Shown piece after piece: positions 44,429 through 51,699 of a stretch of 64,000 nt of DNA. The notes under the pieces were generated by a model. The model had not been told where the DNA came from and did no database searches. It saw only the letters and a list, made by a program, of their open reading frames with translations. The translations under genes and the position numbers were made by a program. This stretch comes from Paenibacillus odorifer (GTDB lineage: Bacteria; Bacillota; Bacilli; Paenibacillales; Paenibacillaceae): NCBI RefSeq assembly GCF_000758725.1, contig NZ_CP009428.1:6448001-6512000 (forward strand), written 5' to 3'. Numbering within the stretch: position 1 is the first letter of the stretch; each line of letters begins with the position of its first letter.

Positions 44429-45346
44429 TCAGATCAAGCCTTGAATTAATAAAGTTATTGCCATTACTACTCCGCAGCGTACGGAGGCTTTTTGTGAAGC
44501 ACCCATCAGCGGGATATAAGCCGGCGAAGCATTATGTTGCTTGAGACTACTGTAAATGCGCAGCGGCCAGAAAGCTGTAACCAGCGCCAGCAGTGCGTAA
44601 ACAGGAAGTACACCCAACAGCACACAGACTATCACCGAAGCGTAGCCAGTGAAAAGAAGTACACGTGAGAATACAAGTGCCTTTTGTTCTCCCCATACTA
44701 CAACAAGCGTAAGCTTACCCGCCTGCTCATCCGCTTTCCAATGTAGGAAATGGTGATTAAACAACAATAATGTAGTTAAAAATCCGACAGGCAGCGAGAG
44801 AATTACAGGCTTCATGCTAAACTGACCGGTTTGTACGAAATAGGAGCCTAATACAGGCATAATCCCAAAAGCAATAAAAATGGCCATCTCACTATAACCT
44901 TTGCCGCGATAGCCATAACGCAGTGGCGGAGCCACATAGAAATAAGCGATTAAAGCACCAACAAGTACAAACCAGAGGATATTCCAACCGCTATATATAC
45001 TAAGAATCCCACCACAGATAAGGGCAATCGCCAGCATACTCCAGGTCATCCTTGCATAAAAAGACTCCGAGAGGATCCCACCTGTCAGTAGCCCGGAGTT
45101 TGTGCTGATTTCACCAGCGGAATTCTTTGCTTCTGTATCGGTTCCGTTGCGGAAGTCCCACAGATCATTCACCATATTGGAGAACAAATGCGCCGAAATC
45201 GCCCCTATTAATGTAAGAATAAATAAAACCGGATGGAATGTCCCTTCCCATACATATGCCCCAACGGTCCCCAAAACAATCGGGATGAGCATAACAGAAA
45301 AACTCCAAAACCGGGTCGCCTTGGTAAATAATGTCCATTTGTTCAC
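44429..45346 (-). CDS. UbiA-family prenyltransferase, first gene of Fur-boxed operon
   Basis: A 305-residue membrane prenyltransferase with about nine helices. The first diphosphate motif is canonical (NMVNDLWDFRNGTDTEA). The second reads NHHFLHWKADEQAGKLTLVV: relatives have NQFPDxEAD...GK, so the first Asp of the DxxxD pair is His here. GTG 45346 (VNKWTLFTKATRF) has AGGCGG 10 nt upstream and is preferred. The longer frame to 45391 would translate the Fur box itself. Likely acceptor is an aromatic or polyol ring compound; the altered motif makes substrate or metal use uncertain. Confidence 0.82.
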   Translation of the reverse strand: MNKWTLFTKATRFWSFSVMLIPIVLGTVGAYVWEGTFHPVLFILTLIGAISAHLFSNMVNDLWDFRNGTDTEAKNSAGEISTNSGLLTGGILSESFYARMTWSMLAIALICGGILSIYSGWNILWFVLVGALIAYFYVAPPLRYGYRGKGYSEMAIFIAFGIMPVLGSYFVQTGQFSMKPVILSLPVGFLTTLLLFNHHFLHWKADEQAGKLTLVVVWGEQKALVFSRVLLFTGYASVIVCVLLGVLPVYALLALVTAFWPLRIYSSLKQHNASPAYIPLMGASQKASVRCGVVMAITLLIQGLI

Positions 45347-45375
45347 TTCAAGCTTACCGCCTTTTTCATATGATT

Positions 45376-45426
45376 TGATAATAATTATCACTGACTATTA
45401 TACATCAATTTTCGATAGATTGTGAA
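45376..45426 (-). promoter_or_regulatory. Promoter with perfect Fur box at the transcription start
   Basis: TGATAATAATTATCA (45376-45390) is an exact match to the Bacillus Fur box TGATAATNATTATCA, a perfect 7-1-7 palindrome. On the minus strand TTCACA (45421-45426), an 18-bp spacer and TATAAT (45397-45402) place the start site at about 45390, inside the box. Iron-replete Fur should repress the operon. Confidence 0.85.
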
Positions 45427-45570
45427 GATTATCACTGCATATAATGTCTATTCTTGACATAATATTTCCGTTTGTTTGGTCAAGTAACTTGATAATGGAA
45501 GATAAAAATGTAAACAATTCCTTATTTCACGCAGGACCCCTATTTTACGACAAAAAATGAGTGTTGTTTT

Positions 45571-45640
45571 ATAGGCAAGCACATACCGATATGATATGAT
45601 AGGCAAGCCTATGAACAGCGCCCCTTACGGGCTGTTTTTA
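45571..45640 (+). promoter_or_regulatory. Leader of the acetate-type transporter: direct repeats and terminator-like hairpin
   Basis: ATAGGCAAGC occurs at 45571 and 45599 (28 bp apart), the second extended to the palindrome TAGGCAAGCCTA. Two overlapping TATGAT boxes (45590, 45595) could be the -10. AACAGC/GCTGT arms with CCC/GGG (45614-45634), then T5, form a possible attenuator. Confidence 0.4.
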
Positions 45641-45681
45641 AGAGCGTAAAACTATATATAATAATGGAGGCTTTTACTGTC

Positions 45682-46305
45682 ATGTCAGCGCAATCCCCTA
45701 ACACCCAATCTGTCAAAATCGTCACTGCCGACCCTAGCGCCATCGGGCTATTCGGACTGGCTATTGTCACATTGGTCGCTTCTTCACAGAAGCTTGAATT
45801 TACAACAGGACTTAGCTATGTTATTCCTTGGGCTATCTTCCTGGGAGCATTCGCGCAGCTATTCGCCGCCATTCAGGATGCTAAGCACAACAATACCTTT
45901 GGTATGACCGCCTTTGGCGCCTACGCTTTCTTTTGGTTCGGCATGGCTAGCAGCTGGCTGATCAAGCTTGGCGTATTTGGTCCAACGCTTGCGGAGGCTG
46001 TAGATCCTAAGCAGCTCGGATTTGTATTTTTGGGTTACTTGATCTTCACACTCTTTATGACGATTGGTGCCGTTGAGGCAAATAGAGTTCTGCTTATCAT
46101 TTTTGTATTGATAGATTTTCTTTTTATCGGACTAACCTTTGATTCCTTTGGGATCGCTCCAGAATTCTTCCATAAGCTTGCTGCTTGTGCTGAGCTTGGT
46201 ATTGGTATTGTGTCCCTTTACGGATGTGGAGCATCCGTGCTAAACGCTCATTTCGGCCGTAGCTTCTTACCAATTGGAGCTCCGCTGGGCATCTTCAAAA
46301 AATAG
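45682..46305 (+). CDS. Acetate/succinate-type transporter, GPR1/FUN34/YaaH (SatP) family
   Basis: A 207-residue membrane protein with six helices that carries acetate and related small acids. The family start motif NPAPLGL appears as DPSAIGLFGL near residue 21. Further conserved runs are FGAYAFFWFGMA and FIGLTFDSFG. ATG 45682 is chosen because GGAGG lies 11 nt upstream; the ATG at 45664 is inside that ribosome site. A small membrane protein gene follows after 54 bp on the same strand. Confidence 0.9.
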   Translation: MSAQSPNTQSVKIVTADPSAIGLFGLAIVTLVASSQKLEFTTGLSYVIPWAIFLGAFAQLFAAIQDAKHNNTFGMTAFGAYAFFWFGMASSWLIKLGVFGPTLAEAVDPKQLGFVFLGYLIFTLFMTIGAVEANRVLLIIFVLIDFLFIGLTFDSFGIAPEFFHKLAACAELGIGIVSLYGCGASVLNAHFGRSFLPIGAPLGIFKK

Positions 46306-46359
46306 AAATTGTTCTGATCTGAAACTAATACTTTTGCAAGCCGAAAGGATGCTGAGACT

Positions 46360-46677
46360 ATGCATGTCCTGTCCTCTTCTGAATTAGCGGTAACTGCTAT
46401 TTTCGCCCTTATTCTCGCAGTTATTGCCTATCTGATCATTCGGAATATCCCGAAGATGGTTGGCGATATTGCGGCTTTTCGCAAAAGAACACTGGTTTGG
46501 ACCCAAGTTTCACTGGTACTAACGGTGCTTCAATTAAATTTCAAGGCAGGCGATTGGCGCTTTTCTATCGTCCTTGGACTCATCGTGTTATTTACCGGAG
46601 CTATTTGGCTGTCCGCCCGTTATTACGACATCAGTCGCAATGCAGATCCAGAATCTAAAGATCCTGAAGTACATTAG
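46360..46677 (+). CDS. Small three-helix membrane protein of unknown function
   Basis: 105 residues with hydrophobic segments near 8-27, 47-60 and 68-85, a basic inside loop (RKR) and a charged tail ending ESKDPEVH. I do not recognise a family. GAAAGGATG precedes the start, and a good terminator follows, so the gene looks real. Position after the acetate-type transporter suggests cotranscription; a role in transporter or membrane function is inference. Confidence 0.65.
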   Translation: MHVLSSSELAVTAIFALILAVIAYLIIRNIPKMVGDIAAFRKRTLVWTQVSLVLTVLQLNFKAGDWRFSIVLGLIVLFTGAIWLSARYYDISRNADPESKDPEVH

Positions 46678-46686
46678 TAAATCTCA

Positions 46687-46710
46687 AGCTCCCGAAAGGG
46701 GGCTTTTTTT
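46687..46710 (+). terminator. Terminator after the small membrane protein gene
   Basis: GCTCCC-GAAA-GGGGGC stem with tetraloop, followed by seven T. Confidence 0.85.
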
Positions 46711-46797
46711 ATAATTTCAGAAAGCTTCTTCGCATAGTTCTCCCCACCACAACCATACTAATGACATTCTAATAAAAGTAACGGGAGGATTATCAGG

Positions 46798-47274
46798 GTG
46801 AGCAAAAAAATCAATCTGCTAATGTTCAGTGGGGAATACGACAAAGCGATGGCTGGACTGATCCTAGCGAATGCCGCAAGAGATATCGATGTCGAGGTTA
46901 CCATGTTCTTTTCATTCTGGGGTCTATTTTTGGTGCGTGATCCGGAGAAAATGACCCTTGAGGACAAGAGTATCTACGAGAAGCTGATGGATGTTATTAC
47001 ACCGAAGGGTCCTGGGCAGTTGCCACTCTCTCATCTGAACTTCAGCGGGCTGGGACGAATGATGCTGGAGGAAATGATGGAGGAACAAGGCGCACCGAAG
47101 CTGATTCATTTTCTAAAAGGGGCTCGTAAAAAAAACATCAAATTCTATGCCTGCAAGCTTTCTGTGGAGATCATGGGCTTTAAGCCCGAGGAACTGCTGC
47201 CAGAGGTCGAAATCATCGATGCTGCGGCATATTTAAAAGATGCTTTAGAAAGTGATGTACAGTTATTTATTTAA
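46798..47274 (+). CDS. DsrE/DsrF-like sulfur-relay family protein
   Basis: A 158-residue DsrE-fold protein. Opening KINLLMFSGEYDKAMAGLIL and the segment IKFYACKLSVEIMGF, with one conserved Cys, fit the DsrE/DsrF/TusD group, in which that Cys carries persulfide sulfur. GTG start, with ACGGGAGG about 8 nt upstream. The gene is 125 bp before a class V desulfurase-like gene on the same strand, so the two may pass sulfur from cysteine. The acceptor is unknown. Confidence 0.82.
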   Translation: MSKKINLLMFSGEYDKAMAGLILANAARDIDVEVTMFFSFWGLFLVRDPEKMTLEDKSIYEKLMDVITPKGPGQLPLSHLNFSGLGRMMLEEMMEEQGAPKLIHFLKGARKKNIKFYACKLSVEIMGFKPEELLPEVEIIDAAAYLKDALESDVQLFI

Positions 47275-47399
47275 AGTCTGACTAGGCTTTAACCCAATCC
47301 CCCATGCAGGCATATACTGTTGCCATAGAAACTACTGGCACGCCGAAAATACACCCCATTAACTTAGCACTGACGGCGTACGGGCTGGAGGGAATATCC

Positions 47400-48911
47400 G
47401 TGCTAAACATCATCCACGCCTCTTCTGCAGAGACGCCCGCTTCATTACAAGACCATTTTGATACTTTTCGTGGTCACACCATCGGCATTCGGCATCAGAT
47501 CACCACCCCATATGGCAGACAACCGCTTCTGTATGCCGATTGGACCGCAAGCGGGCGCCTATATGAACCGATCGAACGCAAGTTGCAGGAAGCCTTCGGT
47601 CCCTACGTCAGCAATCCACATACAGATTCCAACACCACCGGACTAATCATGACGCAGGCTTATAATGAAGCTCGCCAAATCATTAAGAACCATGTAAATG
47701 CCGGCCCTCAGGATGTACTGCTCTTCTGCGGCAATGGAACAACAGGAGCCGTGAACAAGCTGCAGCGTATCATGGGATTAAGGCTCCCGGAATGGCTACA
47801 GGAACATAATAACCGCGCGCTGGAAGATCGCCCCGTTATCTTCACCAGCCATATGGAGCATCATTCCAATATTCTTCCTTGGCAGGAGGGGCTTGGTGAC
47901 GTCGTTACCATTCCCGCCGGAAAGGACGGAAATATTGACCCCCAGCAGCTTGAAGACCAGCTGCGATTATACCCCAATCGCCGTTTCAAGATTGGTTCAT
48001 TTACAGCTTGTTCTAATGTGACTGGAATTCAGACGCCTTACGCAAAGCTAGCGGCTGCTATGCATCGTCATGGGGGCGTGTGTTTTGTGGATTTTGCCGC
48101 CAGTGCTCCCTACGTGCCTATCAATATGCACCCACCTTCCCCATTGGAGAAGCTTGATGCGATCTTTTTTTCTCCGCATAAATTTCTGGGTGGGCCGGGC
48201 ACAAACGGCGTTCTAATCTTTGATGAAGCGCTGAACAATGGACGTATTCCTGACGAACCGGGTGGAGGTACAGTAGCCTGGGTCAACCCTTGGGGAGGAC
48301 GCCGCTACACTAATGCGATTGAGATGCGGGAAGACGGGGGAACACCGGGGTTTTTACAGGCTTTTCGCACGGCACTTTGCGTGAAGCTGAAGGAGCAGAT
48401 GAATGGAAACGGTCAATATATGGTGATGAGAGAGCACGAGCTGTGTCAGCAATTATTGGCAGGACTCAGCGACATACCGGAGTGCTCACTGCTGGCCGGA
48501 GATCATACAGAACGTCATGGAATCGTCTCTTTTACACTGCGCGATATTCATTACAACCTTGCTGTCCAGCTGTTGAATGACCGTTTCGGCATACAAGCTC
48601 GAGGCGGCTGCTCTTGTGCAGGTCCATACGGACATTACCTGCTCGGATTAGGGTGGACGCAATCCGCTCAGATTGCCGGAGCAATCATGAGCGGCGACCA
48701 ATCCTTCAGACCAGGGTGGATTCGCATCTCTCTACATCCCATTATGACTAATCAGGAAGTAGAGAGAATTGTATCCGCTGTAAGGAGTATTGCGACCCAT
48801 GTCCAGCAATGGAAGCAGGACTATCTTTACGATACTTCCACGAACAGCTGGAATCATATCTACGTGAAGCATTCACCCGAGATGAAGCTCCAAGAACTCT
48901 TCACCGTGTAA
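47400..48911 (+). CDS. Class V aminotransferase-fold PLP enzyme, cysteine desulfurase-like
   Basis: A 503-residue PLP enzyme. The PLP-binding Lys lies in FFSPHKFLGGPG. The substrate-recognition His pair is in TSHMEHHSNILPW, and a Cys-rich active-site loop reads ARGGCSCAGPYGH, as in SufS/Csd and selenocysteine lyases. GTG 47400 is chosen because GGAGG lies exactly 8 nt upstream; the ATG at 47304 has no ribosome site. It is about 90 residues longer than SufS, with insertions at both ends. The upstream DsrE-like gene supports sulfur mobilisation. Confidence 0.85.
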   Translation: MLNIIHASSAETPASLQDHFDTFRGHTIGIRHQITTPYGRQPLLYADWTASGRLYEPIERKLQEAFGPYVSNPHTDSNTTGLIMTQAYNEARQIIKNHVNAGPQDVLLFCGNGTTGAVNKLQRIMGLRLPEWLQEHNNRALEDRPVIFTSHMEHHSNILPWQEGLGDVVTIPAGKDGNIDPQQLEDQLRLYPNRRFKIGSFTACSNVTGIQTPYAKLAAAMHRHGGVCFVDFAASAPYVPINMHPPSPLEKLDAIFFSPHKFLGGPGTNGVLIFDEALNNGRIPDEPGGGTVAWVNPWGGRRYTNAIEMREDGGTPGFLQAFRTALCVKLKEQMNGNGQYMVMREHELCQQLLAGLSDIPECSLLAGDHTERHGIVSFTLRDIHYNLAVQLLNDRFGIQARGGCSCAGPYGHYLLGLGWTQSAQIAGAIMSGDQSFRPGWIRISLHPIMTNQEVERIVSAVRSIATHVQQWKQDYLYDTSTNSWNHIYVKHSPEMKLQELFTV

Positions 48912-48923
48912 CATTCTAACTTA

Positions 48924-49835
48924 TCACACGTTGCCCTTCACCATGTCCAAATCAGCAGCACTGGCATTGGAGATGACTTGTTCTACATTTTTGCAGCCCG
49001 GAATTACACTGGTTACTGCGGAATGCTGGAGGCACCAAGCCAAAGCCCACTGCGCCATATCCAGACCTGATGGCACTTCATTGGCAGCAATTTCTGCTAC
49101 TGCGCGCAGCTGCTTTTGTCTTACATCCTCTTTATGGTTCGCTCGCACATCACCCTGAGCAAAAATCGCATCTGGCTTATACTTGCCGCTCAAATAACCA
49201 CTGGCTAACGGAACGCGAGCTAACACACCTAATTGATGCTCGATGCACAGCGGAAGAATCTCTTCTTCAGGTTGACGATCCAGCCGATTATATACTACTT
49301 GTATGGCCTCTGCCTGCACATCCGCTGCCGCAGAGGTCTGATGCACCCCCGAGCCCGATGCACTGATCGACACGCCTAAATGACGGATTTTACCGGCTTG
49401 CTTCTGTCTGTCGAGCATACTCCACAGCTTATCATTATCGAACTGCTCATCCGTTCCGGAATGGAATTGATAGAGGTCGACATACTCTGTTTGGAGTGCG
49501 CGTAGGGAGTCGTCCAGCTGCTTAAGCACATCCTCAGCACGCCATAGCTGTTCCCGCTGCAAATGCCCTTGAAAATGATGGCCAAATTTCGTAGCTACAA
49601 CCCAGTCCTCGCGTTTGCGGCGCGCCAGATAATCCCCGATGAACTTCTCCGACAAGTGATCTCCGTAACATTCTGCCGTATCAATCAGGTTAATCCCCAG
49701 CTCCCCAGCCTTATCCAGCATGGCATCGACTTCAGCCTGAGTGAAATCCTTGCCCCACTCTCCGCCAAACTGCCAAGTCCCTAGGCCAATCACCGAGACA
49801 TTCATTCCTGTACTGCCAAGCTTACGATATTTCAT
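48924..49835 (-). CDS. Aldo/keto reductase
   Basis: A 303-residue NADPH-dependent reductase of the AKR barrel. The catalytic tetrad is visible: Asp and Tyr in DTAECYG, Lys in VATKFG and His in YQFHSG. The C-terminal cofactor loop reads VTSVIPGCKNVEQV. Of three consecutive ATG codons the third (49835) is best spaced from GGAGG. Convergent with the desulfurase-like gene. Aldehyde detoxification or sugar reduction is likely; substrate unknown. Confidence 0.9.
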   Translation of the reverse strand: MKYRKLGSTGMNVSVIGLGTWQFGGEWGKDFTQAEVDAMLDKAGELGINLIDTAECYGDHLSEKFIGDYLARRKREDWVVATKFGHHFQGHLQREQLWRAEDVLKQLDDSLRALQTEYVDLYQFHSGTDEQFDNDKLWSMLDRQKQAGKIRHLGVSISASGSGVHQTSAAADVQAEAIQVVYNRLDRQPEEEILPLCIEHQLGVLARVPLASGYLSGKYKPDAIFAQGDVRANHKEDVRQKQLRAVAEIAANEVPSGLDMAQWALAWCLQHSAVTSVIPGCKNVEQVISNASAADLDMVKGNV

Positions 49836-49894
49836 CATCATTTCCTCCTTTATTCTATTTAGATTTAGGAATTCAAGTTAATTCTGACACTATA

Positions 49895-50512
49895 CTAAGC
49901 TATCTTGTTCCCATCCTGTGCTGTTCTAGCAAAACGCGCTTCGATGGCTTTGACTCCCCATAACGACAGCCCGATAAACAACAGAACATAGATAATCTCC
50001 CACGGCTGGCGAATGAAGCGTTCCAGATCATTGCCAATGTATGAAACTGCGAATACCATAATCGCTTTACCCACCGTAAGCGCAAGAAGATACGAACGGA
50101 ACCTCATCCCGGCAAGCCCTGCTGCCATATTAATCACAACAAAAGGTCCTACCGGAAATATACTAAGCAGAAAAACATAGCTGAATCCGCTTTGCCGCAC
50201 CCATGTCATGCTTTTGGCTACTTTGGGCCGTGCTGCCCATTTTCGCAAATAACGATGGGAGGCTACTTTGCGGATAATCCAAAAGGTAGTCACACAACCT
50301 GCAACCAGACCGATCCAAGAATACAAAAAACCTAACCATAAACCATATACGGCCCCATTTAGCCCTACGATCGCAATAGTTGGTAGTGGTGGTATAAATG
50401 ATTTCATAAACGTTAACGCAATGCCCGGAAAGGGCCCAAACGAACGATATTGTTCCAGCAGATGCCGCAGATTATCCTCTGTCAGCCAAGACATAATATC
50501 AAGAAAATACAT
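49895..50512 (-). CDS. TVP38/TMEM64-family (DedA-related) membrane protein
   Basis: A 205-residue inner-membrane protein with four or five hydrophobic segments. The VTT-type core is recognisable in FIPPLPTIAIVGLNGAVYG and in FLLSIFPVGPFVVINMAAG. Members are thought to act in lipid scrambling or membrane homeostasis. GGAGA precedes the ATG. It lies 60 bp upstream of the aldo/keto reductase on the same strand and may be cotranscribed with it. Confidence 0.88.
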   Translation of the reverse strand: MYFLDIMSWLTEDNLRHLLEQYRSFGPFPGIALTFMKSFIPPLPTIAIVGLNGAVYGLWLGFLYSWIGLVAGCVTTFWIIRKVASHRYLRKWAARPKVAKSMTWVRQSGFSYVFLLSIFPVGPFVVINMAAGLAGMRFRSYLLALTVGKAIMVFAVSYIGNDLERFIRQPWEIIYVLLFIGLSLWGVKAIEARFARTAQDGNKIA

Positions 50513-50602
50513 AACCAGCTGATCTCCTCATCCGATTGGAATTCTTAACACTTGGTCTCAATTATACACGAAGTTGCGTTCATTCCTACAGTGCATAAGG
50601 TT

Positions 50603-51125
50603 ATGATCATTCATTCAGAAACGTTGGATCTATAAACTACCACCGAGCAGGACTTAGCGTTCGTTCTAGCCATTGAACAAAGTGAGCTTAATCGTGCCTA
50701 TATCGGACAGTGGAGTAAAGAGGAGCACAATACGGCTATCCAGGATCCAGATATCCTGCATCTTACAATTTGGGAGAGGTCCGGGAAAAGAGTCGGCTAT
50801 ATCATCGTAACAGGACTTCAAGATATTTATCTTACCGTTTGTATTAAACGAATCGTCATCCATTCCAAAGGGCTTTGGTTATAGCAAACTGTCGCTTCAT
50901 CTCGTGAGCGACTGGATCTTCCAGCACACCGAGACGTATCGGCTATGGTTAGATGTTAGAGATCACAACCACAGGGCTCGCCATGTCTACGAAAGCTGCG
51001 GCTTTACACTGGAAGGCACTCTACGTGATTGTATAAAGGTTGAGGGACATTTTGAATCTCTGCATATCATGTCCATATTACGGCATGGGTATATAGAGCG
51101 TGAGCAGCAACAGCAGAAGAAATAG
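50603..51125 (+). pseudogene. GNAT acetyltransferase pseudogene (nonsense + frameshift)
   Basis: Two lesions break an otherwise recognisable RimJ/RimL-like N-acetyltransferase of about 173 residues. Frame 1 from ATG 50603 reads MIIHSETLDL and then meets TAA at 50633-50635, where an Arg codon is usual, continuing TTEQDLAFVLAIEQSELNRA. Around 50866-50875 (CCAAAGGGCTTTGG) one extra base shifts the frame: the acetyl-CoA motif KGFGYSKLSLHLVSDW and the ending ARHVYESCGFTLEGTLRD lie in the next frame, to the stop at 51125. It is not likely to be functional unless sequencing errors account for both. Confidence 0.8.
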
Positions 51126-51127
51126 AT

Positions 51128-51360
51128 TAGGGAAATCCTCCCTGATTTTTGGACTGTCAGGTGCCTATAACTGCAAATCAGGGAAAACTTCCCTAATATT
51201 CAGCGAATTTGCGCAAAATCGGCATATTTCACTGATTTTTAGGGATATTTTCCCTAAAACGTCTATTTTGGGACCCTAATCAGCTACTTTTTAGGGAGGA
51301 TTTCCCCAAAAAGTATATTCCGAGACGATAATCGGCTATTTTCAGGTAGGTTATCTCCTC
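51128..51360. repeat. Tandem array of about 51-bp repeats with AGGGA-N4-TCCCT core
   Basis: Units start at 51128, 51179, 51239, 51291 and 51342 (steps of 51, 60, 52 and 51 bp). Each begins with T(T/C)AGGGA, then about four bases and a TCCCTAA-like complement, so the core is an inverted repeat; the last copy is eroded (TCAGGTAGG). The sequence is unrelated to the array at 8800-9060, but the period is the same. Confidence 0.8.
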
Positions 51361-51381
51361 GCACCCTTTCATGGGCACAAT

Positions 51382-51433
51382 AAAAAGCCGAGCGGCAAGT
51401 TCCCTATCCTACGTGGGCTCACTACTCAGCTTT
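51382..51433 (-). terminator. Terminator of the pre-hydA operon
   Basis: AAAGCTGAG/CTCGGCTTT arms (one G-U) on the minus strand, followed by TTTTTATT, 15 bp after the last stop codon. Confidence 0.65.
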
Positions 51434-51447
51434 CAATTCCATTCCCT

Positions 51448-51699
51448 TCAAACCTCTCCACTGTAACAACCCGCCTGCTCACCTTCCGCCCTCAACCCCG
51501 CAACCACAAGGGTTGTCACGTACTTACGGGCATCCGCTGTGAGCAGTAACAGCTCTACCGAGCTTTTAGCCGGCTCCCCTCTGACAAACTTTATTCGTGC
51601 ACCGTCCAAATCCTCTTGGATGCCGGCAATCGTATACCCTTTAAAAAGCAGCCCATCAATCTCCTGCTGTTCTTTGGCATATTCCGCAAAAGCAGACAT
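51448..51699 (-). CDS. Small protein of unknown function, coupled to hydA
   Basis: 83 residues, acidic and soluble, with a beta-like stretch (ARIKFVRGEP, SSVELLLLTADARKYVTTLV). I do not recognise a family. Its ATG overlaps the hydA stop by one base (TAATG), and the operon terminator follows directly, so it is very probably translated. It could be a small partner of the pyrimidine-degradation enzymes. Confidence 0.65.
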   Translation of the reverse strand: MSAFAEYAKEQQEIDGLLFKGYTIAGIQEDLDGARIKFVRGEPAKSSVELLLLTADARKYVTTLVVAGLRAEGEQAGCYSGEV

